Shown here piece after piece: positions 17,412-25,505 of a stretch of 64,000 nucleotides of DNA. The DNA lies in NCBI GenBank assembly GCA_022239325.1, contig JAKOGP010000006.1:1-64000 (forward strand), given 5' to 3'. The notes beneath the pieces are model-generated. The model ran no database searches, was not told the DNA's origin, and worked only from the letters and a program-made list of their open reading frames with translations. The translations under genes were made by a program, and so were the position numbers. This stretch comes from Flavobacteriaceae bacterium LSUCC0859. GTDB taxonomy: Bacteria > Bacteroidota > Bacteroidia > Flavobacteriales > Flavobacteriaceae. Each line of letters opens with the position of its first letter. Position 1 is the stretch's first letter.

Positions 17412-18405
17412 AATATTCTAAAATGATTAAAAAAAGAAGCCCGGATAAAATCCAAATCACCCCCCAATAGCTTTCTACGTACTCAAAATTTGGCCAAAAT
17501 CTTTCATAATTTACTATAATTGGGTTTTGGTTTGAGTCTAAAATCAATGTCCCTAAGCCGTCTGTTTTATAAATTGTTTTTTTCCAGGGCCAAACCACGC
17601 CCAGAGAGCCACTTATAAAACCAATGATAACCGCTGTTGTTATGTGATTGAATTTCTTAAGCACATAACTAATCAGATGAGAAAGACTCACAAGGCCAAC
17701 AGAGGAGCCTAAGGTAAACACGCCAAGTATTTTTAATTTGTGAAGGTTAGAAGGCTCTGACAAGAATGCAAAGTCTCCTGAAAATAAGGAGGCTAAGCTG
17801 TCATACAAAGCATTTACACTGTCTACCAAAAGCAGAACATAGTTGCCTAAAATCATTAAGATAAACGAGCCTGATAAACCGGGTAGGGCCATTCCAGAAA
17901 CACTGATAATCCCACAAAAAAAAACAAATAATAAATGGTCATTTTCTGTAGCAGGTTGTAAAAAACTCAAAGAAATACCCACTAACAATCCGAGTATTCC
18001 AAAACCTACAGTGTGTTTATTCCAGTGATTAAATTGTTTTCCCAGATAGTATATAGAGCCAAGGATCATTCCAAAGAAACCTGCCCATACATAAGTTTCA
18101 TATTGTTCTAAAAGTGCATCTAATATTTTAGACACACTAAAATAACTCACCAGCATTCCCAGCAATAGAACAACTAAGAAGGAGCCATTAATGTATTGAT
18201 AAAAACTTCTGAACCTACCGCTAGCTAATAATAGCAAAGCCTTTTGGTTTATTTTCTTTAAGGCATAAATGAACTCTTCATAGAAGCCTCCTACAAATGC
18301 GACAATACCACCAGAAACGCCAGGTACTTTATTGGCTGCACCCATTCCCAATCCCTTTAGAAATAAGAATATATAATCCAAACGGCTTCTGTGCACGGGT
18401 TTCAT
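17392..18405 (-). CDS. DUF368 membrane protein (first copy)
   Basis: 337 residues with about eight membrane helices. The DUF368 signature appears twice in inverted-repeat fashion: GMGAANKVPGVSGGIVAFVGG near 16-36 and MALPGLSGSFILMILGNY near the middle. DUF368 proteins include the recently studied polyprenyl-phosphate transporter family (PopT), proposed to flip undecaprenyl phosphate; this function is a family-level assignment. It lies 17 nt after a second DUF368 gene and overlaps aroE. Confidence 0.82.
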   Translation of the reverse strand: MKPVHRSRLDYIFLFLKGLGMGAANKVPGVSGGIVAFVGGFYEEFIYALKKINQKALLLLASGRFRSFYQYINGSFLVVLLLGMLVSYFSVSKILDALLEQYETYVWAGFFGMILGSIYYLGKQFNHWNKHTVGFGILGLLVGISLSFLQPATENDHLLFVFFCGIISVSGMALPGLSGSFILMILGNYVLLLVDSVNALYDSLASLFSGDFAFLSEPSNLHKLKILGVFTLGSSVGLVSLSHLISYVLKKFNHITTAVIIGFISGSLGVVWPWKKTIYKTDGLGTLILDSNQNPIIVNYERFWPNFEYVESYWGVIWILSGLLFLIILEYYGHRKK

Positions 18406-18422
18406 AGGTAGGTTGTTTTCTC

Positions 18423-19352
18423 TTATGACTGCTTGGCTTTGTAGGTAGCAGCCCTTTCCAATACGAAAATTAATAAAAATCCAACAAGTCCAAAAGTAAC
18501 TGCTAAAAGCAGCTGCGGCTCACTAGAGAAATTTCCTGGGAGTACATTTTTTGTGGCTAAAACAATTTCTTTATCTCCAATTTGTACAGAATTAAGCACT
18601 TCTTTCCAAGGCCAAATGGTAGAAAGAGATCCCATTACAAAACCAATAAGCAATAAAAGAGTTTGATTTTTAAAATACTTAAAAGTCCATTTTAAAACCC
18701 TAGAAAAAATGCTGAGCCCAGTGATGGCTCCAGCACCTACAATACATATGATGGTTAGATCTCTCTGGTGTACCGCTTGGAGTATGGTTTCATAAGACCC
18801 CATTAAAACCAATATAAAAGCGCCAGAGATTCCAGGTAGGATCATGGCACAAATAGCCACTGCGCCTGAGAGAAAAAGATACCACAGACTTTGGCTGTTC
18901 TCAGAAACCCCCAAACTTGAAATATATAGTGCTAAGGTTATACCTATCACTGCCCAGATATATTGCCACCAGTCTACTTTTTTAAGTTCTTTAGCAAGAT
19001 AGACCACACTAGCCAGTACAAGCCCGAAAAAAAAAGACCAGAGTAGTATGGGCTGCTCTTCAAGAAGCCAGCTAATCCCTTTAGCTAAGCTTATTACGCT
19101 GCAGACAATCCCTGCAAAAAGGGAGGCTAGAAAGCTTCCATTTATATAACTCCAGAAGGAGGAGAGCCCCTGGTTTTTAAGAACGCTAAAGGCTTTTACA
19201 TGGAGCTTACTAATACTGTCTAGTAATTCCTGGTAAATTCCAGAAACAAAGGCAATGGTACCTCCAGAAACGCCAGGAACTACGTCTGCTGCCCCCATAG
19301 CCATTCCTTTAAGAAAGGTGGAGAAATATTTTCTTTTAAATGATGGAGTCAT
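18423..19352 (-). CDS. DUF368 membrane protein (second copy)
   Basis: 309 residues, about eight membrane helices, with GMAMGAADVVPGVSGGTIAF near 15-34 and the second half-repeat MILPGISGAFILVLMGSY. This copy keeps the more canonical AADVVPGVSGGT form, while the downstream copy has AANKVPGVSGGI, so the two have diverged at the signature. The same undecaprenyl-phosphate transport role is possible. It starts 30 nt after the TPR gene on the same strand. Tandem DUF368 genes before aroE recur in Flavobacteriaceae, from memory. Confidence 0.82.
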   Translation of the reverse strand: MTPSFKRKYFSTFLKGMAMGAADVVPGVSGGTIAFVSGIYQELLDSISKLHVKAFSVLKNQGLSSFWSYINGSFLASLFAGIVCSVISLAKGISWLLEEQPILLWSFFFGLVLASVVYLAKELKKVDWWQYIWAVIGITLALYISSLGVSENSQSLWYLFLSGAVAICAMILPGISGAFILVLMGSYETILQAVHQRDLTIICIVGAGAITGLSIFSRVLKWTFKYFKNQTLLLLIGFVMGSLSTIWPWKEVLNSVQIGDKEIVLATKNVLPGNFSSEPQLLLAVTFGLVGFLLIFVLERAATYKAKQS

Positions 19353-19382
19353 AGAGAAGATTAAAACCTAAAAATAGGTTAT

Positions 19383-20783
19383 TTAACTAGATGCTTTGCT
19401 AGAGCTTCCAATAAATTGAATGACCCAGCTATGGTTAAAAAATCCTGGGTATTCAGATTTAAAGGGACTCAAAAGAGAAGGATCTAAAGACAAAGCTTTT
19501 GCAAGGTAGTTTTTACTCTGCTCTATGTCTTGGGTTACGCCCAATACAAACGCCAGCCTGTAATGTAAGGCGGCAGACTCCGGAAAGAATCCAATGGCTT
19601 GTAGCAGAATTTGAGTAGCTGCCTCAAACTCTTTGTTTTGAATAACAACCATAGCCCAAGATTCCCAGGTATTTAAGGAATAATCTCCAAATTCAACAGC
19701 TTGTTTGAAGGAAAAATCAGCTTCATCTAACTGATTCAATGACACATTTATTTCTGCGCATTTTTTCCAATACACTTCATTTTCAGTGTCTATATGAAGG
19801 GCTTTGTTAATGTAAAACAAGGCTTTTTCAAATTTCTTCTCTTTGATATAAAAATTCGTAATAGCTAGCCAGCCCTTGTCTAAAAGGGGATCTTCATGAA
19901 CAGTTTTGTAGTAAAATTGTTGGGCTAGCTCCGTATTCCCAATTTTTTCATGACAGCGTCCAATTCTGAGGTAAGCATGCGCAGTTGGGTCGTCTAAATC
20001 AATAGTAGTCTGGTAGTTTTCTATGGCTTCATTATAACGTTTTAACTTTTCCAAGACCATGGCTTTTTCAAAATAGGCACCAATAAAAGATTCATCAGAA
20101 ATAATGGCAAAATCAAAAGCCGTTAAAGCCTCTTTAAAGAGGTTTTCAGACATATATTGTTTTCCCAATTGGTGCCATGCCACTTCACAATAAGGTTGGC
20201 CCTCCAAATACCCATTCAGATAATCAATAGCTCCCTTTGGGTCTTCTAAGTATTCAAAGCAATACACAATATTATACAATGAAGCATAGTCTTGAGGGTC
20301 TGCAGCAACGCAGATGATAAAGTTTTCTTTGGCTTTGGCAAAATCTTCCAAAAACAAGTATTCCATTCCTAGCAAGGCAAAAATATCCGTAGTGTCTTCA
20401 GAAATTTCTAAAGCCCTTTGCAGGCAAGCTATAGCCAAATCGTGCTTGTCTTGCTTAGACCAAATGTTAGCACGCTGAATGTAAATCTCTTCGTTTTCAC
20501 TGTCTAAAGATTCCAGGACGTCTAATTGGCTTATGGCCAAGTCTAATTTGTTTTCAAAAACTAAAACCTCTACCTCCAATAATTTAAGATTGATGGTCTC
20601 TGGGTGCTGTTCTAAAGAAATTTTAATGGCTTTTTTGGCTAGAGAGACCTTACCATTATTTAAGTAATGGTGAATAATATCTTCAAAGTCTTCAGCGTCA
20701 AAGAAGTAAACATCATCCGTTTTAAGCATGGACTCAAACTTGGCGATGGGTTCGCTCTGTTCTTCATTATAGTCTAACGCCAT
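19383..20783 (-). CDS. TPR repeat protein
   Basis: 466 residues made of about ten tetratricopeptide repeats (for example ALTAFDFAIISDESFIGAYF, AYLRIGRCHEKIGNTELAQQ). There is no signal peptide, so it is probably a cytoplasmic scaffold; partners are unknown. The C-terminus ends GFFNHSWVIQFIGSSSKASS. It is separated by 100 nt from the upstream aminotransferase, where the minus strand carries TACTTTTA, one base off the -7 consensus, so it may begin a transcript with the DUF368 pair, aroE and DUF349. Confidence 0.82.
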   Translation of the reverse strand: MALDYNEEQSEPIAKFESMLKTDDVYFFDAEDFEDIIHHYLNNGKVSLAKKAIKISLEQHPETINLKLLEVEVLVFENKLDLAISQLDVLESLDSENEEIYIQRANIWSKQDKHDLAIACLQRALEISEDTTDIFALLGMEYLFLEDFAKAKENFIICVAADPQDYASLYNIVYCFEYLEDPKGAIDYLNGYLEGQPYCEVAWHQLGKQYMSENLFKEALTAFDFAIISDESFIGAYFEKAMVLEKLKRYNEAIENYQTTIDLDDPTAHAYLRIGRCHEKIGNTELAQQFYYKTVHEDPLLDKGWLAITNFYIKEKKFEKALFYINKALHIDTENEVYWKKCAEINVSLNQLDEADFSFKQAVEFGDYSLNTWESWAMVVIQNKEFEAATQILLQAIGFFPESAALHYRLAFVLGVTQDIEQSKNYLAKALSLDPSLLSPFKSEYPGFFNHSWVIQFIGSSSKASS

Positions 20784-20883
20784 AGCGTATTTCTTGGGGT
20801 TTATGTTTATTAAAAGTAGACCTTACTGCCTTTAAAATAGGAAAAAATGGCTTTGTGTTATTAACAAATTAGTTAACAAGCTG

Positions 20884-22059
20884 CTATATAGCGTCAAGAA
20901 TTTCTAAAATAATGTCACAGCCTTTATCTATTTCTTCAATAGAAATAGTGAGTGGGGGGGAGAGGCGAACGGCTCTTTTTTCAAACAGCAGCCAGAATAA
21001 GATAAGCTGTTTTTTTGCTGCATGAAGCACGAGAGAATTGGCCTGTTCTGGAGTCTCTAAAATAATAGCCAGCATGAGTCCCTTCCCTCTAATTTCTTTT
21101 ATTTTTGAATGCTGTAAACGCTTTCTGAAATGGGCTTCTTTTTCTAGGCTTTGTCGGATGAGATCTTCTTCAAATAAGATGTCAAGGGTGGCCTTACAGG
21201 CCGATGCGATCACTGGATTCCCTCCAAAGGTCGTGATATGCCCCAAGCTAGGTTTATCTTTAAGCGTATCCATATACTCCTTAGAACTTACAAAAGCTCC
21301 CACGGGTAGGCCACCTGCCATTCCCTTACCCATTACTAGTATATCTGGAATACAATCAAAGTGTTCAAATGCAAAAAGAGCCCCAGTTCTTCCAAATCCT
21401 GGTTGAATTTCATCCAGAATTAGAAGGGCACCAACAGATAGACAACGTTCCTTAACCGCTTTCAAATAGCCGAGATTTGGCATGATAAATCCAGCCCCAC
21501 CTTGAATGGTCTCCAGCACCACTGCTGCAGTTTTTTCAGTGATCAAATCCAACTCAATAAAAGCATTAAAATGAATAAAACGAACATCGGGAATAAGGGG
21601 TCTAAAACTAGTCTTTCTGTCTTCGTATCCCATCAGACTCAGGCTCCCCATGGTATTGCCGTGATAGCTGTGGTGGGCCGCAATGAGTTCTGTTCTCCCA
21701 GTGACTCTTCTGGCTAATTTAATAGCTCCCTCCATAGCCTCTGTTCCAGAGTTCACTAAATAGGTGCAGTTTAGGGGAGCAGGCAGTAATCCGGCTAATT
21801 TTTTAGTATAGGATACAGCGGCAGACTGAACGTATTCTCCATAAACCATCACATGCATATAGGAAGCAACTTGTTCTTGAATGGCTCGCACTAACTTTGG
21901 ATGGCAATGGCCCACACTGCATGCAGAAACTCCAGCAACAAAATCTAGGTGAGGCTGGCCCTTTTGGTCATATATAAAACTTCCAGAAGCTTTAGATACC
22001 TCCATGGCTAGAGGGTGCAAGGTGGTTTGCGCCTGGTATGTAAGGAAGTCCTCTGTCAT
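20884..22059 (-). CDS. Class III aminotransferase
   Basis: 391 residues, fold-type I PLP enzyme of the acetylornithine/ornithine/4-aminobutyrate group. Visible: FVAGVSACSVGHCHPKLV, NSGTEAMEGAIKLARR for PLP phosphate binding, HHSYHGNTMGSLS, LDEIQPGFGRTG, and Lys245 in MGKGMAGGLPVG as the PLP lysine. The substrate cannot be fixed from sequence; databases usually call such proteins aspartate aminotransferase family, which is a label and not a function. It begins 3 nt after the OstA-like stop and is part of that operon. Confidence 0.85.
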   Translation of the reverse strand: MTEDFLTYQAQTTLHPLAMEVSKASGSFIYDQKGQPHLDFVAGVSACSVGHCHPKLVRAIQEQVASYMHVMVYGEYVQSAAVSYTKKLAGLLPAPLNCTYLVNSGTEAMEGAIKLARRVTGRTELIAAHHSYHGNTMGSLSLMGYEDRKTSFRPLIPDVRFIHFNAFIELDLITEKTAAVVLETIQGGAGFIMPNLGYLKAVKERCLSVGALLILDEIQPGFGRTGALFAFEHFDCIPDILVMGKGMAGGLPVGAFVSSKEYMDTLKDKPSLGHITTFGGNPVIASACKATLDILFEEDLIRQSLEKEAHFRKRLQHSKIKEIRGKGLMLAIILETPEQANSLVLHAAKKQLILFWLLFEKRAVRLSPPLTISIEEIDKGCDIILEILDAI

Positions 22060-22062
22060 ACG

Positions 22063-23679
22063 CTACTCTTTTTTTTCTAGAACTTCTTTCTTTAAGGCTT
22101 CCATATCGATAGACTGTGTGAGGCCCTTAATGGTGGGGAGTTTTATATTGCGGTCTTCTGGGCTAAAAATATCGTGTTTGGATTTAATGCGTTCTTCTCC
22201 ATACCACACAAAACCTTCTAGTTTTCTGTCTGCTACTGGAATTTCTGACAATGGATAAATGGTGCCGTCGGGCGCAGTAATAAAAGTAATTTCACTGATT
22301 TCATTATCGACCATTTCAATTTCTATCTCACTGCAAATGGTTTTGTTAATCCCCATGAGTTCTTGGTCGCTGTCGTACAGATAATATATAAGTTCCGTAT
22401 TCTTAATGAGTTTTAAATATCGAAGCACATTGTTGTCAAAAGAGCCAAACATATCTTTACCCTTAGCTTGGTTATAGCCTTTTTTTCTGATGGTGTCTAA
22501 AGAAACTATAAAGGCGTTATTAAGTACCTCTAAAGAGTCCATAGATTTAGTTTTTGGATCTGATCTTAAATGAATAAGGTCTCCAGTCATTTGATTTTCA
22601 CCATTCCAGATAATGGGTCTTCTAATGAGTTGGGTAAGACCTGTTTGCTGATTAAAGTGAATAGAGTCACATTTGCCACTGAGATCTGTTTTGTAAAATG
22701 TAGCTCCTCTAAAAGCCCTCAGAATACGAGCATCTGGTTTTCCAGTAAGCATAATGGTGTCTCCATGCATGTATAAAGAGTCTTTCTCTACCAAACTAAT
22801 AGAGACCGCTTTTTTGGTTGCAAACACCGAATCTTTGGCTTTGTAAACCTCAGCGTAATGGGCTCTAATCACACCTTTGTTAATAGTGTCTGTGACCACT
22901 ATGTGATTGGTAGCAGAGGCAAACTGTTTTCTTTTGTTAAAGTACACAGAGTCTCCTTCAATAATTCTATTGTTGTAGTTAATCTTGGTATTCTTAATAC
23001 CGTAGCCACTTTCTACTATTGTATTGTAGAAGCCCCTTTCACAATAAAAAGTATATTCTTTCCCGTAAATGGTAGTGGGGCCATACATATACACATTTTT
23101 AGAGTTGGTGTAATAGTCCAATTGTGCAGACCGCAATTTATACTCCGGGTTTACAAGGGTCACACGGCTTAAAAATCTATATTTTTTAGGGGTTAAATAA
23201 TAGCGACCTATATCTGAAGTGAGGGTGTTTTGACTATCTACGATCGTTCCTTTTTGATTGTAATAGGCTTCCTGGTCTGCGCGATTAAAATACAAGGTGT
23301 CAGAAGGGGTTAGTGTCATGTCAGAATTTCTGAGACTGACAGACTCCCATGCCTTTGCCAATTGGTTTACCCCATTATAGTCCAAGGCACCAGCATCCAT
23401 AAAAATAGAATCTCCCTGAATGAGTTTAATATGCCCCTTGGCTTTAATTCTATTCTCCTCAGGATAAAAGATAGCCACATCACACCAAAGATCTGCTCCC
23501 TGATGCCTGAATTGTACCTGCTTGTTGTCTTTGCTAAAAATAGAAGCCCCAGGGAACTGCGCTTCATCCTTAGAAAAATTACCACCGTAAACAATTTCTA
23601 TTTGTTTTTCTTGGGAGATCGCTTGGAAGCTTCCCAAAAAAATAACAATCCATAAAAATAGTAAAGCAGGCGTTTTCAA
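22063..23679 (-). CDS. OstA-like protein (LptA/LptD N-domain family)
   Basis: 538 residues with a signal peptide (PALLFLWIVIFLGSFQAIS). The mature protein is a long run of beta strands with repeating GDSIFMDA, GPTTIYGKEY, EGDSVYFNKRKQ, LTGKPDARI patterns typical of OstA beta-jellyroll repeats, which form a groove for lipid A acyl chains. It probably acts in the periplasm in LPS transport or outer-membrane assembly. It is longer than E. coli LptA (185 residues) and lacks the LptD barrel. It sits 36 nt after purA in the same operon. Confidence 0.83.
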   Translation of the reverse strand: MKTPALLFLWIVIFLGSFQAISQEKQIEIVYGGNFSKDEAQFPGASIFSKDNKQVQFRHQGADLWCDVAIFYPEENRIKAKGHIKLIQGDSIFMDAGALDYNGVNQLAKAWESVSLRNSDMTLTPSDTLYFNRADQEAYYNQKGTIVDSQNTLTSDIGRYYLTPKKYRFLSRVTLVNPEYKLRSAQLDYYTNSKNVYMYGPTTIYGKEYTFYCERGFYNTIVESGYGIKNTKINYNNRIIEGDSVYFNKRKQFASATNHIVVTDTINKGVIRAHYAEVYKAKDSVFATKKAVSISLVEKDSLYMHGDTIMLTGKPDARILRAFRGATFYKTDLSGKCDSIHFNQQTGLTQLIRRPIIWNGENQMTGDLIHLRSDPKTKSMDSLEVLNNAFIVSLDTIRKKGYNQAKGKDMFGSFDNNVLRYLKLIKNTELIYYLYDSDQELMGINKTICSEIEIEMVDNEISEITFITAPDGTIYPLSEIPVADRKLEGFVWYGEERIKSKHDIFSPEDRNIKLPTIKGLTQSIDMEALKKEVLEKKE

Positions 23680-23715
23680 AGGGTATATTAATTTGAAGTT
23701 AAGACGCCTCTAAGG

Positions 23716-24987
23716 CTATCTATGAATGGTTTGTGTTCTGTCTGGACCCACAGAAACAATCTTAATTGGCACCTCCAATGCCTCTTCTAAATAATGGATA
23801 TAATTCATTAAATTTTCAGGTAATTGGTCTTCAGAAGACATTTTAGTCAGGTCTTCATTCCATCCAGGCATTTCTATATAATTAGGACTTAGGTTTTCTG
23901 GTTCCACATTATACGGAAAGTGAGAAATAAGTTCTCCTTTGTATTGGTATGAGGTGCAAATCTTCACTTTTTTAAAGCCTGAGAGAACGTCTGCCTTCAT
24001 CATCATAAGCTCTGTAGCCCCATTAATTGTAATGGCATATTTTAAGGCCACTAGATCTATCCAACCACAGCGTCTAGCACGTCCAGTAGTGGCTCCAAAT
24101 TCATTTCCAACTCTTCCCATGGTCTCCCCATCTGCGTCAAAAAGCTCAGTAGGGAAGGGGCCACTTCCCACTCTTGTGGTGTAGGCTTTAAAAATACCCA
24201 GCACCCTGCCTATTTGATTTGGTGCCACACCCAAACCAGTGCAGGCTCCAGCAGCCGTGGTATTAGAAGAAGTTACAAAGGGATAGGTTCCAAAATCAAT
24301 ATCTAAAAGAGATCCTTGAGCACCCTCTGCTAATATTTTTTTGCCTGCTTTTTGTGCTTGGTATAGGTATTCTTCAGAGTCTATAAAAGTGAGGCTTTTC
24401 AGCCTTTCAATTGCAGAGAAGAAAGCGTCTTCCAATTCTGCTAAATTGTATTGAATGTCTACGTTGTAAAAACCAATCATAGCTTCATGCTTATTGGCTA
24501 AAGCTCTATAGCGTTCCTTCCAGTCTGACATCTCTAGATCCCCTACGCGCATTCCATTTCTGCCAGTTTTGTCCATGTAGGTGGGGCCAATCCCTTTTAG
24601 GGTAGAACCAATTTTGGCCTTCCCTTTTGCAGCTTCAGAGGCCGCGTCTAACAGCCTGTGTGTTGGCAAGATGAGGTGTGCTTTTCTAGATATGAGTAAC
24701 TTAGATTTAAAATCAATTTGAAATGGATCTAAATTTTCTAATTCTTTTTGAAAAATAACTGGGTCAATCACAACACCATTTCCCACAATATTTTTGGCAG
24801 TTTTGTGAAAAATCCCTGAAGGGATGGTGTGTAAAACGTGTTTTATACCGTCAAACTCAAGGGTGTGTCCTGCATTAGGGCCTCCTTGAAATCTGGCTAT
24901 AATGTCGTAATCTTTTGTTAATACGTCTACAATTTTTCCTTTTCCTTCATCTCCCCATTGGAGACCTAGTAGTAAATCTACGGCCAT
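23716..24987 (-). CDS. purA: Adenylosuccinate synthetase
   Basis: 423 residues, the expected length. It joins IMP and aspartate with GTP in AMP synthesis. Visible: N-terminal P-loop GLQWGDEGKGKIVDVL with catalytic Asp, GGPNAGHT with the catalytic His, IGSTLKGIGPTY for IMP binding, EGAQGSLLDIDFGTYPFVTSS, TTRVGSGPFPTE and TGRARRCGW, then SVGPDR near the end. Fur precedes it by 21 nt and the OstA-like gene follows. Purine synthesis beside the stringent-response enzyme recurs in this family. Confidence 0.96.
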   Translation of the reverse strand: MAVDLLLGLQWGDEGKGKIVDVLTKDYDIIARFQGGPNAGHTLEFDGIKHVLHTIPSGIFHKTAKNIVGNGVVIDPVIFQKELENLDPFQIDFKSKLLISRKAHLILPTHRLLDAASEAAKGKAKIGSTLKGIGPTYMDKTGRNGMRVGDLEMSDWKERYRALANKHEAMIGFYNVDIQYNLAELEDAFFSAIERLKSLTFIDSEEYLYQAQKAGKKILAEGAQGSLLDIDFGTYPFVTSSNTTAAGACTGLGVAPNQIGRVLGIFKAYTTRVGSGPFPTELFDADGETMGRVGNEFGATTGRARRCGWIDLVALKYAITINGATELMMMKADVLSGFKKVKICTSYQYKGELISHFPYNVEPENLSPNYIEMPGWNEDLTKMSSEDQLPENLMNYIHYLEEALEVPIKIVSVGPDRTQTIHR

Positions 24988-25008
24988 GAATATGCGTGTT
25001 GTTAATGT

Positions 25009-25464
25009 TTATTCTTTAGTTTGAGCGTCCCCTTCTTTGGTGCCGTAAAAGTATAAAGAATGATTGTTTATTTTAATTTTAAAAACGTCTTCAATTGTTT
25101 TTTTTATGGCTTGGATACGAGGGTCACAAAATTCAATGACCTCTCCTGTATCGGTGAGAATGACATGGTCGTGTTGGTGGTCAAAATAGGATTTCTCATA
25201 CTGCGCCTGATTCTTTCCAAACTGATGTCTCCTAACCAATTTACAATCCATTAATATTTCAATGGTATTGTACAGAGTAGCTCTACTCACTCGATAGTTT
25301 TTATTCTTCATTTGAATGTACAAAGACTCAATATCAAAATGAGATTCACTGTCGTAAATTTCCTGTAAAATGGCATAGCGTTCGGGTGTTTTTCTATGCC
25401 CGTTTTCTTCTAAAAACGCGGTAAAGACGTTTTTTACTATTTCTTGATTTTGTTCTGAAGCCAT
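25009..25464 (-). CDS. Fur family transcriptional regulator
   Basis: 151 residues. A winged-helix DNA-binding half (about 10-85, including [14 protein letters not shown] and [16 protein letters not shown]) is followed by a small dimerisation domain with the regulatory HQHDHVIL metal-binding histidines. The usual structural-zinc cysteine pair of Fur (CxxC after the histidine cluster) is missing: the corresponding stretch reads [11 protein letters not shown], leaving one Cys. The target metal is therefore uncertain (Fur, Zur or PerR type). It opens the fur-purA-ostA-aminotransferase operon and has a -7 element 22 nt upstream. Confidence 0.88.
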   Translation of the reverse strand: MASEQNQEIVKNVFTAFLEENGHRKTPERYAILQEIYDSESHFDIESLYIQMKNKNYRVSRATLYNTIEILMDCKLVRRHQFGKNQAQYEKSYFDHQHDHVILTDTGEVIEFCDPRIQAIKKTIEDVFKIKINNHSLYFYGTKEGDAQTKE

Positions 25465-25486
25465 GGTTCAAATGGGTCTTAAAGAG

Positions 25487-25494
25487 CAAAGGTA
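25487..25494 (-). promoter_or_regulatory. -7 element of the fur-purA operon
   Basis: The minus strand reads TACCTTTG, an exact TANNTTTG, 22 nt before the ATG at 25464. It separates the Fur operon from the upstream (p)ppGpp enzyme gene. Confidence 0.6.
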
Positions 25495-25505
25495 ATGCTA
25501 AATTT

